NCBI GenBank assembly: GCA_031267535.1
Contig: JAIRYS010000015.1
Location: 1 to 41,109, forward strand
DNA: 41,109 bases
From: Holosporales bacterium
Lineage (GTDB): Bacteria; Pseudomonadota; Alphaproteobacteria; UBA3830; JAIRWN01
Direction of reading: 5' to 3'
The notes under the pieces: generated by a model
What the model was told of the DNA's origin: nothing
The model's database searches: none
Seen by the model: only the letters and a program-made list of their open reading frames with translations
In this document: positions 18,082 to 28,908 of the stretch, in pieces
Layout of the letters: each line of letters begins with the position of its first letter
How positions within the stretch are numbered: the first letter of the stretch is position 1
Position numbers and translations under genes: made by a program

Positions 18082-18165
18082 ATTTATTTCAAAGCTCTGC
18101 GAATTTTTCGATGTGTAATTTCAGTACGCAAGCGTTTGTGTGTATCTAAATTTTAAGCAGCAGTC

Positions 18166-19248
18166 TCATTGCTCTTGGTTTTTCTTAAGCATTTCATGAA
18201 GCGGCAGGTATGATACCGTTCCACTACCGCCAATTTTGTGACCCACCAAAATCTTCGAAGTGCAAGAAAGAATGTCTTCCATCGTTTCGAGGTATATACG
18301 TTTTGCAGTAATATCAGGCGCGTGCCTGTACTGCTCAAAGACGTTGTTGAATCGTTGAGCCGATCCTTGTGCCGTAAAGATTAAGATGCTCTTTTTAGCC
18401 TGCGCTTCGTTGATGATTTTACCTACTTTCCCTCGCGCCTCAGCCGCAACACCACGGGCGTAAGCGTCAGCCTGATTAATTTCACGCTGCTGGTCAGCTT
18501 GGGCGCGCTCTACATCGCGGAAAGAGTCGATAACCGAAGCAGGAGGTTCCACGTTTTGAAGCTGAACCTGAACGATTTCAACACCCATCTTATATAAATC
18601 CATTACGCCTTGAAGACGTTTTTGCGCCATAGCGTTAACTTCGCCTCTACCTTCGGTTTGGGCGAATGCTATCGGCGTTTGGCCGATAATTTCCCTCATA
18701 ATGCTTTCCGCTACGGCGCCAACCGTAACGTCAGGAGATCTGGCGTTAAACAAATACTCTTCAACGCCATTATCTCTTATACGCCATAGGACCGTAAACG
18801 TAACGTTGGCTAGGTTAGAATCGCCTGTCAGCATACATCCTTCTTCGCTGGTTTCTGGGTCGGAGCCGCGATTGCTTTTCCTGCTCCCTATGTCTATGCG
18901 GTTAACGGTTGTGATACTTTGAACAATGGCCTCTTCAAACGGGTAGGGAAGCCGATAATGCAACCCTGGACCGTCGGTACGAACCCAGCGGCCAAATCTA
19001 AGCACAACGCCGCGTTCATCGGGGCTTACCTGAAATATACCGCTGACCAGCCAAACTAAAACAAAGATAGTCAGAAGCAACCCGACGGACTTGAAGGCAT
19101 TGCCGGACCCTCCTTTAGGTCCTCGTGCAGAGAAAAATTTCTTAAACTTCTCTTGTAAGTCGTTTAGAAACCCCCCGCCTTTTCTCCAGGGATTATTGTC
19201 TTGCCCCCAGGGATCGTCTTCACCTTTAAAAATCAAAATTTGGTTCAT
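18166..19248 (-). CDS. hflK: FtsH modulator HflK (SPFH/band 7 membrane protein)
   Basis: Gly/Pro-rich N-term, VSPDERGVVLRFGRWVRTDGPGLHYRLPYPFEEAIVQSITTVNRIDIG...RIYLETMEDIL. Confidence 0.92.
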   Translation of the reverse strand: MNQILIFKGEDDPWGQDNNPWRKGGGFLNDLQEKFKKFFSARGPKGGSGNAFKSVGLLLTIFVLVWLVSGIFQVSPDERGVVLRFGRWVRTDGPGLHYRLPYPFEEAIVQSITTVNRIDIGSRKSNRGSDPETSEEGCMLTGDSNLANVTFTVLWRIRDNGVEEYLFNARSPDVTVGAVAESIMREIIGQTPIAFAQTEGRGEVNAMAQKRLQGVMDLYKMGVEIVQVQLQNVEPPASVIDSFRDVERAQADQQREINQADAYARGVAAEARGKVGKIINEAQAKKSILIFTAQGSAQRFNNVFEQYRHAPDITAKRIYLETMEDILSCTSKILVGHKIGGSGTVSYLPLHEMLKKNQEQ

Positions 19249-19372
19249 TCTCTGGCGTCTAAAATCATCCGCTAAACCTAGCATTCTATTCGAAACATTG
19301 AAACTGCATTTGGCACATTTACAAAATTTTACCAATTAGTAGGCATAATTAAACTAATTGTTATGATTTATA

Positions 19373-20725
19373 ATGCGCATTTATAATCTGAAAAATCATC
19401 ATAAAATCGCCTATTTTTTGTCGATTATGCTTTTACTTTCTTCATGTGGGGGGGTAAAAAAACGGCAGACTAAAGATAATGATATTACCAGTAGGCAATC
19501 AGCTATACTGCTGAACCCAGATCTTGTGTCTTTCGGCGACCTGTTTGTTGTGGACGAGATTAAGGCTAAAGCGACCGGAATATTAAGTAAGGCGTTCGCA
19601 GCAGAGGAACAGCATAGAATATCTACTCTTGAAGAGTTAGATTTTTTGCTAAGAACACTGAAAGAGCGTTTTGTCCTAAGTAATATTTCTAAAAGCGACT
19701 TTAAGCAGCGGGTTTATAAGCGCTTGGATCGCGATTTGGCAATCACAAACGATCTTAATAGATGTCTAGAAATGGTTAGCGGCAATGATCGAGCGCTTTA
19801 CCTATGCAAGGAAAACAAGCTGTATTCAGTAATTTCCAGCGCATATAACATTATTCAGAATCATTTTGACACTTTAATACAAGGTAAGCTGCCGATAGGC
19901 TTTAAGAAATCCTTTTATAACATAACTACGCTGGAGACGGACAAGGGCAGTCGAATCATTACAGGCTCGTTCAAGACAACCTGTCTGAAGGGCGTAATAA
20001 TAACTATGCTGGTAGAGCTTGCCGGAAGCGAGGCAAACGCGTCCGACCTTGCTCTTCCTGCTCGTAGTGGCGAGCAATGGGCCGACTACAGCTGGATTTT
20101 CCACACGATTCCTGTAGCGAAAAGTCTTGTAAAGACAGATGTGTATCCTAAGCTGAGATCGTTTACATATTTCTATAAAGACGATAACAGTCCGTCTCAG
20201 GGCGAACTAGGATTCCCGCACAGCGGATATTATTCAGGAGGCGGCTATGAAAGAGGGGGCAGAGACACTCCATCAAGGCCTGAGGATTGCTCATCCTGGG
20301 TGTCAAAAATTCTGGGGACTAAGCATGATATCACTACATTTGGTTTGATGCAGTTCTTCAGAATCAAATCGCACTGTGGTTTAGCAGATAAGTCTTGGGT
20401 AGGCAAACCAGAATTTCAGCATATCTCGAACGTACTTGAACCAATCAACGCGGCCAACTTGAAGGAAGACATAAAACCTGGCGATGTCCTATGTATCAGA
20501 AGGGCTAAGCAAGGACGAGTTAATCGATATACGAACTATGGAGACTCAGGACATATGGCCGTGGCGCTGTTTGCCACAGATACACACCTACTGGTGCTTG
20601 CTTGTACCCGTGACGCTCCATTCATGGAGGGCATAGGATTGCAAAAGATCAGTCTGCAAACTGAAGAGAACAGCGACTTAATGTTTTTAAGGTATAAAAA
20701 AGACCACGTTGCAGCCAGTTTGTGA
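19373..20725 (+). CDS. Putative lipoprotein with NlpC/P60-like cysteine peptidase region
   Basis: Signal peptide with lipobox LLLSSC; C-terminal PEDCSSWVSKILG ... KPGDVLCIRRA ... GDSGHMAVALFATDTHLLVLACTRD, matching the Cys / PGD / His arrangement. Confidence 0.65.
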   Translation: MRIYNLKNHHKIAYFLSIMLLLSSCGGVKKRQTKDNDITSRQSAILLNPDLVSFGDLFVVDEIKAKATGILSKAFAAEEQHRISTLEELDFLLRTLKERFVLSNISKSDFKQRVYKRLDRDLAITNDLNRCLEMVSGNDRALYLCKENKLYSVISSAYNIIQNHFDTLIQGKLPIGFKKSFYNITTLETDKGSRIITGSFKTTCLKGVIITMLVELAGSEANASDLALPARSGEQWADYSWIFHTIPVAKSLVKTDVYPKLRSFTYFYKDDNSPSQGELGFPHSGYYSGGGYERGGRDTPSRPEDCSSWVSKILGTKHDITTFGLMQFFRIKSHCGLADKSWVGKPEFQHISNVLEPINAANLKEDIKPGDVLCIRRAKQGRVNRYTNYGDSGHMAVALFATDTHLLVLACTRDAPFMEGIGLQKISLQTEENSDLMFLRYKKDHVAASL

Positions 20726-20741
20726 CAACGACTGTCACAAA
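20719..20741. terminator. Hairpin between convergent genes (possible bidirectional terminator)
   Basis: Perfect 9-bp inverted repeat TTTGTGACA-acgac-TGTCACAAA overlapping the stop codon at 20723-20725. Confidence 0.5.
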
Positions 20742-20749
20742 ATATCCGG

Positions 20750-21097
20750 CTATTTTTTCGGAGCTGTGGGCGCCTCTGGCTTAGCGTCCGCTGTTGGCGG
20801 CGTAGTATCAACTGTGATCGGCGCGTCCACAACCTGCTCTTGCGAGGCTTGATCAATCACCGATACGTGCTTGTGCTCAGGCTTGGAAATCGAGGCCATT
20901 AATATGCAATTAAGGATAAAGATCGTCGCCAACCAGCTAGTCATTTTTGTCAGTAAATTAGCTTGTCCCCTGGCGGTCAGAAGCCCACCGCTGGAATTAC
21001 CGCCGATGCCTAAAGCAGTATCGCCACTTTTTTGCAGCAAAATAACACCAACCAACGCAAGCGTGACGAGAAAATGCAAAGCCAACAAAAACTTCAT
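20750..21097 (-). CDS. secG: Preprotein translocase subunit SecG
   Basis: MKFLLALHFLVTLALVGVILLQKSGDTALGIGGNSSGGLLTARGQANLLTKMTSWLATIFILNCI. Confidence 0.93.
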   Translation of the reverse strand: MKFLLALHFLVTLALVGVILLQKSGDTALGIGGNSSGGLLTARGQANLLTKMTSWLATIFILNCILMASISKPEHKHVSVIDQASQEQVVDAPITVDTTPPTADAKPEAPTAPKK

Positions 21098-21232
21098 CTC
21101 AGCCGTATAACCAACTAAACCAAAGCCACTATATCACGAACCGTTTGCATACCTCAAGACGTTTCAGTGTAAGAGCATACCAATAGTATTATTAACAACT
21201 TGCGCAAAAGGCACGTATTAATTTTGCGCCTG

Positions 21233-21261
21233 TTGACTTTAATGCAGTAAGGCATTAGGAT
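21233..21261 (+). promoter_or_regulatory. Sigma-70-like promoter of the str operon
   Basis: TTGACT (21233-21238), 17-nt spacer, TAGGAT (21256-21261), ~43 nt upstream of rpsL. Confidence 0.6.
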
Positions 21262-21303
21262 GTCGCTTCTTGGTTCTTGCTTTTGATAAAGGGAAACAGG
21301 CGT

Positions 21304-21675
21304 ATGCCTACGATAAATCAGCTGGTGCGCAAACCCAGATGTAGCGCTCTTAAAAGGAATAAGGTTCCGGCGCTTGAGTATTGTCCCCAAAAAAGAGGGG
21401 TCTGTACCCGCGTAACCACAACTACGCCTAAAAAGCCTAACTCAGCTTTGCGTAAGATTGCGCGTGTTCGCTTAACCAACGGATTTGAGGTGACCGGGTA
21501 TATCCCGGGCGAGGGGCATAATCTTCAAGAGCACTCGGTCGTGTTGATTCGTGGCGGGCGTGTTAAAGACTTGCCGGGTGTGAGGTATCACATCATTCGC
21601 GGATCGCTTGATACTCAAGGGGTTAAAGATCGTCGTAAAGGCCGGTCTAAGTACGGAGCCAAGCGGCCAAAGTAG
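21304..21675 (+). CDS. rpsL: 30S ribosomal protein S12
   Basis: [12 protein letters not shown]...[63 protein letters not shown]. Confidence 0.98.
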   Translation: MPTINQLVRKPRCSALKRNKVPALEYCPQKRGVCTRVTTTTPKKPNSALRKIARVRLTNGFEVTGYIPGEGHNLQEHSVVLIRGGRVKDLPGVRYHIIRGSLDTQGVKDRRKGRSKYGAKRPK

Positions 21676-21693
21676 AAATTTAGGGATTTAACC

Positions 21694-22164
21694 ATGTCGC
21701 GACGTCGCGCAGCGAATAAAAGAGAGATCGTAGCGGATACCCGCTTCGGCAATGTTGTTATCACTAAGTTCATCAATACGTTGATGTATGACGGCAAGCG
21801 TTCTGTCGCTGAAAAAGCGCTGTATTCTGCTTTGAGTGATGCGGAAAAAAAGATCAAAAAGCCGGCCGTAGATGTTTTTTCTGAGGCTATAAATAACGTA
21901 AAACCCAATCTGGAAGTAAGATCCAAGCGAGTTGGCGGCGCTACCTACCAAGTTCCTTCTGAAGTAAGACCGTCCAGGTCGCAAGCTTTGGCTATACGTT
22001 GGATAATAAGCAGCGCAAGAGGGCGGGCCGAAAAAACTATGCAGGACCGCCTCTGCGCTGAGATTCTGGACGCCTGTAACGGGCGCGGCAATGCCATTAA
22101 GAAGCGTGACGATATGCACCGTATGGCGGAAGCTAACCGTGCATTCGCTCATTACAGATGGTGA
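21694..22164 (+). CDS. rpsG: 30S ribosomal protein S7
   Basis: [47 protein letters not shown]. Confidence 0.98.
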   Translation: MSRRRAANKREIVADTRFGNVVITKFINTLMYDGKRSVAEKALYSALSDAEKKIKKPAVDVFSEAINNVKPNLEVRSKRVGGATYQVPSEVRPSRSQALAIRWIISSARGRAEKTMQDRLCAEILDACNGRGNAIKKRDDMHRMAEANRAFAHYRW

Positions 22165-22170
22165 TATAAA

Positions 22171-24252
22171 ATGGCAAGCAATTTTACCCTGGACAGGTAC
22201 CGCAATATCGGGATCATGGCGCACATTGACGCGGGTAAAACCACAACCACGGAAAGAATTCTGTTTTATACCGGTAGGTCTCATAAAATTGGCGAGGTCC
22301 ATGAAGGCGCAGCCACTATGGACTGGATGGAGCAGGAGCAAGAGCGGGGAATCACTATCACCTCGGCTGCAACGACCTGTTTCTGGAAAGATCATCGCAT
22401 TAATATAATCGATACGCCCGGGCACGTGGATTTTACCATAGAAGTTGAGCGCTCTTTACGAGTGTTGGACGGCGCAGTAGCGGTGTTTGATGGAGTTGCC
22501 GGGGTTGAGCCGCAGTCCGAAACCGTATGGCGTCAGGCCGATAAATATTCAGTTCCTCGCATCTGTTTTATCAATAAGATGGACCGTATAGGGGCCAACT
22601 TTTTTCGTTGCGTAGATATGATTAAGGATCGACTTGGTGCGGTTTCTATAGTCATGCAGCTGCCCGTTGGGGCAGAGAGTGATTTTGTGGGCGTTGTTGA
22701 TTTAGTTGAGATGAAGTCTGTACGCTGGCTAGGAGATAACCCCGGGTCGGAGTTTGTTTACGAAGACATTCCCTCAGATTTAGTAAAAACCGCAGAGGAT
22801 TATAGATCTAAGCTGGTCGAGCTGGCAGTTGAACAGGATGACAGCATTTTAGAGGACTATTTATCCGGGAAAATGCCGTCAAAAGAACAGCTTGTCGCTT
22901 GCATCAGGAAAGGCGCTATATCTGGCGCTTTTGTACCGGTTTTTTGCGGCAGCGCGTTCAAGAACAAAGGCGTGCAGTTACTACTTGACGGGGTGGCGTC
23001 GTATCTGCCTTCTCCGCTTGATATTGGCGACGTAAAGGGAATCGAAGTCGGCTCTGATAAAGTATTGACTAGGTCTCCGGCAGACAATCAGCCGCTTTCG
23101 GCGTTGGCGTTCAAGATTATGAACGATCCGTTTGTAGGAACATTAACGTTCGTTCGCATTTATTCCGGCATTATGGCATCGGGTGAAAGCGCGCTCAATT
23201 CCGTCAAAGATAATAAAGAAAGGATTGGCCGTATTTTGCTTATGCACGCGAATAATCGTGAAGATATAAAAGAGGCGCATGCGGGTGATATAGTTGCTAT
23301 ATGCGGGCTGAAAAACACCACGACAGGCGATACCCTTTGCTCTATTGACCATCCGATAGTTCTTGAGCGAATGGAGTTTCCAGACCCGGTTATCGAGGTG
23401 GCGGTTGAGCCAAAAACTAAGGCCGATCAAGAGAAAATGTCTCAGGCGCTGAATCGCTTGGCTGCGGAGGATCCGTCATTTCGCGTAAGCATAAATCACG
23501 AGACGGGTCAGACAATAATAAAAGGTATGGGGGAGCTTCACCTTGAGATTATCGTTGATCGTATGTGTCGCGAATTTAAAGTTGATGCAAATGTTGGGGC
23601 CCCTCAGGTCGCTTACCGTGAAACTATTTCAAAAACTGTTGAGATTGATTACGTTCACAAAAAGCAAACGGGGGGGGCGGGACAGTTTGCTCGCGTTAAA
23701 ATAATATTCGAGCCAACCACTTACGATCAAGGGTTGGTGTTCGAAAGTAAGATCATTGGCGGCGCCGTTCCTAGGGAATATGTGCCGGGCGTTGAGAAAG
23801 GGCTGAAGATTGCGACTGACAACGGATATCTTATCGGATTTCCCGTTGTGGGAATGAAGTGTGCGTTGATTGACGGAGCGTATCATGACGTTGATTCCAG
23901 CGTGTTGGCCTTTGAAATTGCCGCCAGGGCCGCCTTCCGGGAAGCCATGGGAAAGGCGGGGGCTAGGCTGCTGGAGCCAATAATGGATGTAGAAGTCGTC
24001 ACCCCCGAAGAATATATGGGCGATATAATTGGAGACTTAAACAGCAGGCGCGGTCAGGTGCTTGGTATGGATCAGCGAGGAAACGCCAGGGTACTTAATG
24101 CAATTGTGCCATTGGCAGAAATGTTTGGATATGTTAATAACCTAAGGTCTATGAGCCAAGGGCGTGCTCAGTATACTATGCAGTTTGCCCGTTATGACTT
24201 GGTTCCTCAGCAGGTTGCGGACCAAGTTATCGCTGGGCATAAGGCGGGATAG
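22171..24252 (+). CDS. fusA: Elongation factor G
   Basis: [25 protein letters not shown]...[27 protein letters not shown]. Confidence 0.98.
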   Translation: MASNFTLDRYRNIGIMAHIDAGKTTTTERILFYTGRSHKIGEVHEGAATMDWMEQEQERGITITSAATTCFWKDHRINIIDTPGHVDFTIEVERSLRVLDGAVAVFDGVAGVEPQSETVWRQADKYSVPRICFINKMDRIGANFFRCVDMIKDRLGAVSIVMQLPVGAESDFVGVVDLVEMKSVRWLGDNPGSEFVYEDIPSDLVKTAEDYRSKLVELAVEQDDSILEDYLSGKMPSKEQLVACIRKGAISGAFVPVFCGSAFKNKGVQLLLDGVASYLPSPLDIGDVKGIEVGSDKVLTRSPADNQPLSALAFKIMNDPFVGTLTFVRIYSGIMASGESALNSVKDNKERIGRILLMHANNREDIKEAHAGDIVAICGLKNTTTGDTLCSIDHPIVLERMEFPDPVIEVAVEPKTKADQEKMSQALNRLAAEDPSFRVSINHETGQTIIKGMGELHLEIIVDRMCREFKVDANVGAPQVAYRETISKTVEIDYVHKKQTGGAGQFARVKIIFEPTTYDQGLVFESKIIGGAVPREYVPGVEKGLKIATDNGYLIGFPVVGMKCALIDGAYHDVDSSVLAFEIAARAAFREAMGKAGARLLEPIMDVEVVTPEEYMGDIIGDLNSRRGQVLGMDQRGNARVLNAIVPLAEMFGYVNNLRSMSQGRAQYTMQFARYDLVPQQVADQVIAGHKAG

Positions 24253-24289
24253 TTCGGTTTTTTTTGTTTTAGGGTAAGGAGTTTTTGAT

Positions 24290-25480
24290 ATGGCACAAGC
24301 AAAGTTTGAGCGGAATAAGCCGCATTGCAACATAGGAACCGTCGGTCACGTTGATCACGGTAAGACCACACTAACGGCGGCTATTACAAAGGTTTTGTCC
24401 GAGGCGGGCGGGGCGAATTTTACTGCGTATGATCAGATAGATAATGCGCCTGAAGAAAAGGCTCGCGGTATCACTATTTCAACGTCTCATGTCGAGTACG
24501 AGACCGCAAAAAGACATTATGCTCATGTCGATTGTCCTGGACATGCGGACTATGTCAAAAACATGATCACCGGAGCCGCCCAGATGGACGGTGGTATTCT
24601 CGTTGTATCTGCAACCGACGGCGTGATGCCCCAAACGCGCGAGCATATATTGCTTGCTCGTCAGGTTGGCGTGCCGGCATTGGTTGTTTTCGTTAACAAA
24701 GTCGATATGGTCGACGATCCAGAAATTCTTGAGCTGGTTGAGCTCGAAGTTCGTGAAATTCTGTCTAAGTACGAGTTTCCTGGGGATTCGATTCCGATTA
24801 TCAAAGGAAGCGCTCTTTGCGCCTTGGAAGGCAAAAATGACGAGCTTGGGAAAAAGAAAGTGTTGGAGCTTATGGACGCTATCGACAACTATATCCCGCA
24901 GCCAGAGCGTCCAAAGAACCGTCCTTTCTTGATGCCAATAGAAGATGTGTTTTCCATCTCTGGTCGTGGCACAGTTGTCACAGGTCGTATCGAGCAGGGT
25001 ATCCTGAAAGTTGGGGATGAAATTGAAATTGTTGGTATAAAGCCAACCGTCAAATCCGTTTGTACGGGTGTTGAAATGTTTAAAAAGCTTCTCGATCAAG
25101 GTGAGGCCGGGGATAACATCGGTTGTTTATTGCGCGGCACTAAGCGCGAAGAGGTTGAAAGAGGGCAGGTTTTGGCTGCGCCTGGGTTTATTACTCCGCA
25201 TACCCATTTTAAGTGCGAGGCATACATTCTAACCAAGGAAGAAGGCGGACGTCATACTCCGTTCTTTAATGGGTACAGGCCGCAATTCTACTTCAGAACG
25301 ACAGACGTTACGGGCACAGTTAAATTGCCGGACGGCGTAGAAATGATTATGCCGGGGGATAACATTGCGGCCGAAGTTGAATTAATTGCGCCTATCGCTA
25401 TGGACGAGGGGCTTAGGTTCGCTGTGCGTGAAGGCGGCCATACCGTTGGGGCTGGCGTGGTCTCAAAGATTATAAAATAG
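24290..25480 (+). CDS. tuf: Elongation factor Tu
   Basis: [36 protein letters not shown]...; 396 aa. Confidence 0.98.
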   Translation: MAQAKFERNKPHCNIGTVGHVDHGKTTLTAAITKVLSEAGGANFTAYDQIDNAPEEKARGITISTSHVEYETAKRHYAHVDCPGHADYVKNMITGAAQMDGGILVVSATDGVMPQTREHILLARQVGVPALVVFVNKVDMVDDPEILELVELEVREILSKYEFPGDSIPIIKGSALCALEGKNDELGKKKVLELMDAIDNYIPQPERPKNRPFLMPIEDVFSISGRGTVVTGRIEQGILKVGDEIEIVGIKPTVKSVCTGVEMFKKLLDQGEAGDNIGCLLRGTKREEVERGQVLAAPGFITPHTHFKCEAYILTKEEGGRHTPFFNGYRPQFYFRTTDVTGTVKLPDGVEMIMPGDNIAAEVELIAPIAMDEGLRFAVREGGHTVGAGVVSKIIK

Positions 25481-25486
25481 AGACCG

Positions 25487-25801
25487 ATGAATACTCAGCG
25501 CATACGGATCTGCTTGCAGGCATATGACAACAGGATATTGGATTATTCTGCTGCGGAGATTGTTTCTACTGCAAAAAGGACTGGCGCGCTTATTAAGGGG
25601 CCGGTGCCGTTCCCTAACAGGATTGAGCGGTTTACGGTGTTGCGCTCTCCGCACATTGACAGAAAGTCGCGCGAGCAGTTTGAAATAAGGACGTACAAGC
25701 GCTTAATTGATATCTTGAATTGTCCACCGCAGACCGTTGACGCTCTTATGAAGCTTGATTTGGCGGCTGGGGTCGATGTTGAAGTAAAAGTGATGGATTG
25801 A
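25487..25801 (+). CDS. rpsJ: 30S ribosomal protein S10
   Basis: [73 protein letters not shown]. Confidence 0.98.
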   Translation: MNTQRIRICLQAYDNRILDYSAAEIVSTAKRTGALIKGPVPFPNRIERFTVLRSPHIDRKSREQFEIRTYKRLIDILNCPPQTVDALMKLDLAAGVDVEVKVMD

Positions 25802-25807
25802 AAAGCT

Positions 25808-26476
25808 ATGCAGGTTGGTTTGGTTGCAAAAAAGATAGGCATGAGCCAAGTTTTATCAGATGATGGACGCAGTATTCCGATCACGCTTCTGAAGCTTGGA
25901 AAGAACGTGATTCTGGCTCATAAAATTGCCGATAAGCATGGGTATGACGCTGTTGTGGTTGGCGCATTTCCTGTACATGAGCGCAAGCTTACCAAGCCGA
26001 TGAGGGTTTTTTTTTCTAAGCAGAATGCTGAGAATTTTGGGATTATTAAAGAGTTCCGCACGAGTGGAGATAAAGTCGCAGTCGGCGCCGAACTTGGGCT
26101 AGATACAATCTCATTAGGCGAGGTTATAGATGTTACTGGCGTCTCTATAGGTAAGGGATTTGCAGGTGGAATAAAAAGGCATGGCTTTGGCGGCTTGCGA
26201 GCGTCGCACGGCGTTTCGATAACGCATAGGTGTTTGGGGTCTACGGGTCAGCGTCAAGAGCCCGCTAAAGTGTTTAAAGGTAAAAAGATGGCCGGGCATA
26301 TGGGGGCAAAACAAGTTACTATGCTGAATTTGCCAGTACACAGCGTAGATTCTTCCCTTGGGCTTATAGCCGTTAAAGGAAGTATCCCTGGCGCGAAAAA
26401 TGGCGTAGTTTTTTTACGTAGCGCAGTAAAGGGTGTGACGGCAGCTGGGGCGACCAAAGGCGCTGTAAATAAATAG
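25808..26476 (+). CDS. rplC: 50S ribosomal protein L3
   Basis: GLVAKKIGMSQVL...GKGFAGGIKRHGFGGLRASHGVSITHRCLGSTGQ. Confidence 0.97.
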   Translation: MQVGLVAKKIGMSQVLSDDGRSIPITLLKLGKNVILAHKIADKHGYDAVVVGAFPVHERKLTKPMRVFFSKQNAENFGIIKEFRTSGDKVAVGAELGLDTISLGEVIDVTGVSIGKGFAGGIKRHGFGGLRASHGVSITHRCLGSTGQRQEPAKVFKGKKMAGHMGAKQVTMLNLPVHSVDSSLGLIAVKGSIPGAKNGVVFLRSAVKGVTAAGATKGAVNK

Positions 26477-26497
26477 TAATTGAAAGTTTTTTGAGAG

Positions 26498-27142
26498 ATG
26501 CAAATTAAGATTGTCAGTCTAAAAGGCGGAAAGGCGGGAGAGGTCGAATTAAGTCCAGACCTTTTCTCTGTTGAACCGCGGCTGGATATTATTTCCGAGG
26601 TCATTAGGTGGCAATTGGCTGCACGGCAGGCGGGCACTCATCAAGTTAAAAATAGATCCGCAGTACACGGGACGACTAAAAAAGCCTTTAAACAAAAGGG
26701 TACAGGACGGGCGCGTCGTGGTTCTTGGACCAGCAACGTATGCCGTGGTGGCGGAGTGGCGTTTGGTCCGGTTGTGCGGTCTCATGCGTTCAAACTGAAC
26801 AAAAAAGTCAGACAGTTAGCTTTGAAAAGCGCGCTATCCCTTAGACTGCAGCAAAATAATTTGGTGGTGATGGGCGATTTGGAAAGCAGTTCTTGTAAGG
26901 CCAAGGAGGTAAAACAAAATTTGGCTAAGCTTGGAATAACTTCAGCCCTGTTTGTGTGTGGCGAGGCTGGCTCGATAAGTAATTTTTCCAATGCGATTAT
27001 GAATTTGCCTGAGGCTGATCTGATGTCAGTTAAGGGATTAAATGTGTACGACGTCATCAGCAAAGATAAATTGGTGCTAACTAAAGACGCCCTGCTGGGT
27101 TTGCAGAAGCGTCTTGGAGGTGAAAATGCTAAACCAGTATGA
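26498..27142 (+). CDS. rplD: 50S ribosomal protein L4
   Basis: RQAGTHQVKNRSAVHGTTKKAFKQKGTGRARRGSWTSNVCRGGGVAFGP. Confidence 0.96.
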   Translation: MQIKIVSLKGGKAGEVELSPDLFSVEPRLDIISEVIRWQLAARQAGTHQVKNRSAVHGTTKKAFKQKGTGRARRGSWTSNVCRGGGVAFGPVVRSHAFKLNKKVRQLALKSALSLRLQQNNLVVMGDLESSSCKAKEVKQNLAKLGITSALFVCGEAGSISNFSNAIMNLPEADLMSVKGLNVYDVISKDKLVLTKDALLGLQKRLGGENAKPV

Positions 27143-27410
27143 TTGCCTTATCAGGCCGGTTGTGACCGAGAAGTCCATGCTAAATACCTCCGGCGGTTCC
27201 TATACGTTTGTGGTTAATTGTTGTGCTACTAAGCAAGATGTAAAGTTAGCCGTGGAGTCGATTTTTAACGTGAAAGTTGACAGCGTAAGGTTGCTTAATC
27301 GTAAGGGAAAGTCGCGTACCTTTAAGGGCAGGCATGGGGAAAGGTCCGACAGCAAAAGGGCTTTTGTTCACCTAAAAGACGGCGCGATTAACTTTGAGAG
27401 TGGATTTTAG
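27126..27410 (+). CDS. rplW: 50S ribosomal protein L23
   Basis: [10 protein letters not shown]...[33 protein letters not shown]. Confidence 0.95.
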   Translation: MLNQYDCLIRPVVTEKSMLNTSGGSYTFVVNCCATKQDVKLAVESIFNVKVDSVRLLNRKGKSRTFKGRHGERSDSKRAFVHLKDGAINFESGF

Positions 27411-27412
27411 TT

Positions 27413-28240
27413 ATGGCTTTAAGGAAATTAAATCCGGTAACTTCCGCCTCCAGAGGCGTTGTTTTAGTGGACAGAAGCGGCCTATGGCGAGGTGGACCGC
27501 TTAAAGCCCTGACAACCGGTAAAAAAAGCTCCGGCGGACGCAATGGGCACGGCCGTATAACGGTTAGACACAGAGGATCAGGTCATAAGAGGCTTTACAG
27601 ATTTATTGATCTTGTGAGGAATAAGACGGGGGTTTCAGCTGTTGTCGAGCGGATTGAGTATGATCCAAACAGGACTTCGTTTATAGCGCTTATAAAATAT
27701 TCGGACGGCGAATTTTCTTACATAATAGCCCCTCAAGGCCTTAATCCTGGCGATAGTGTCGAGTCGGGTGAAGAGGCTGATGTAAAGGTTGGAAACTGTC
27801 TGTTTTTAAGAAGCATACCAGTTGGTACTTTTGTCCATAACATAGAGCTTAAAGTCGGCAAAGGCGGACAAATGGCCAGGTCTGCCGGAACCAGCGCCCA
27901 AATAGTTGGTCGCGATTCTGATAAGGTCATATTAAGGCTGTCTTCGGGTGAGATGAGGCTGATTCCTGGAAATTGCCGAGCCACGATAGGGGCAGTTTCC
28001 AATCCTGATCAAAAAAACATAAATCTTGGGAAGGCCGGCCGTAGCAGGTGGCTTGGTGTAAGACCAAGCGTAAGAGGCGTTGCCATGAACCCGATCGATC
28101 ACCCCCATGGTGGAGGCGAAGGTAAAACTAAAGGCGGGCGTCATCCAGTCACTCCTTGGGGGATTCCGACTAAAGGGTACAAAACCCGTCGTAAGGCTAA
28201 GCCGTCGGATCGTTTTATATTGTCAAGTAGGAAGAAGTAG
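27413..28240 (+). CDS. rplB: 50S ribosomal protein L2
   Basis: [23 protein letters not shown]...[29 protein letters not shown]. Confidence 0.98.
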   Translation: MALRKLNPVTSASRGVVLVDRSGLWRGGPLKALTTGKKSSGGRNGHGRITVRHRGSGHKRLYRFIDLVRNKTGVSAVVERIEYDPNRTSFIALIKYSDGEFSYIIAPQGLNPGDSVESGEEADVKVGNCLFLRSIPVGTFVHNIELKVGKGGQMARSAGTSAQIVGRDSDKVILRLSSGEMRLIPGNCRATIGAVSNPDQKNINLGKAGRSRWLGVRPSVRGVAMNPIDHPHGGGEGKTKGGRHPVTPWGIPTKGYKTRRKAKPSDRFILSSRKK

Positions 28241-28249
28241 GATATAAAG

Positions 28250-28528
28250 ATGGCTCGTTCTGTCTGGAAAGGCCCGTTTGTTGAGGGATACCTGGTAAAA
28301 AAGGCCCAAAAGGTCATGGAGTCAGGGCGTAAAGATGTAATTAAGACCTGGTCTAGGCGGTCTACGATTATACCGGATTTTGTTGGAGTAAACTTCGCTG
28401 TACACAATGGAAAGAAGTTTATTCCCGTTTATGTAACTGAGGATATGATAGGGCACAAGTTGGGCGAGTTTGCCCCTACGCGCACTTTTTACGGTCACGC
28501 AGGCGGCAAAAAAGCGAAGAAAGCATAA
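28250..28528 (+). CDS. rpsS: 30S ribosomal protein S19
   Basis: [19 protein letters not shown]...[47 protein letters not shown]. Confidence 0.98.
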   Translation: MARSVWKGPFVEGYLVKKAQKVMESGRKDVIKTWSRRSTIIPDFVGVNFAVHNGKKFIPVYVTEDMIGHKLGEFAPTRTFYGHAGGKKAKKA

Positions 28529-28532
28529 GAAA

Positions 28533-28904
28533 ATGTCTAAAAGATTACATTTGGCACATAAATCTACTCAGGTTACCGCGCGTAACAGGTTTGTGAAAAG
28601 CTCTCCACGCAAAGTTAACTTGGTCGCCTCGATGATTAGAGGCAAAACCGTCGCCAAAGCGTTGACTTCTTTGGCTTTTTGTGAGAAGCGTTCGTCTGAA
28701 GACGTTTATAAAACACTTAAGTCGGCGATTGCTAATGCCGAGAACAATTACGGTTTAGACGTTGATTTGCTTGTCGTGTCAGAAGCGTATGTAGGCAAGT
28801 CGGGCACTCTGCGCAGGTGGAAAGCCGGTTCGTTTGGTAAGGCTCGGCCGATCTTGAAAAGGTCTAGCAATTTAACAGTGGTGGTTAGCGAGGTCGAGGA
28901 CTGA
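28533..28904 (+). CDS. rplV: 50S ribosomal protein L22
   Basis: [24 protein letters not shown]...[34 protein letters not shown]. Confidence 0.95.
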   Translation: MSKRLHLAHKSTQVTARNRFVKSSPRKVNLVASMIRGKTVAKALTSLAFCEKRSSEDVYKTLKSAIANAENNYGLDVDLLVVSEAYVGKSGTLRRWKAGSFGKARPILKRSSNLTVVVSEVED

Positions 28905-28908
28905 GGGT

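Noticed and set aside
21688-22425. 245-aa minus-strand ORF across rpsG/fusA
   Set aside because: Antisense to two conserved genes with no motif or promoter; codon-bias shadow.
24479-25099. 206-aa minus-strand ORF antisense to tuf
   Set aside because: Long antisense ORFs opposite strongly codon-biased genes are common; no recognisable domain.
26007-26015. T9 run in rplC as a phase-variable site
   Set aside because: Essential single-copy ribosomal gene; a switch is implausible. Treated as chance homopolymer.
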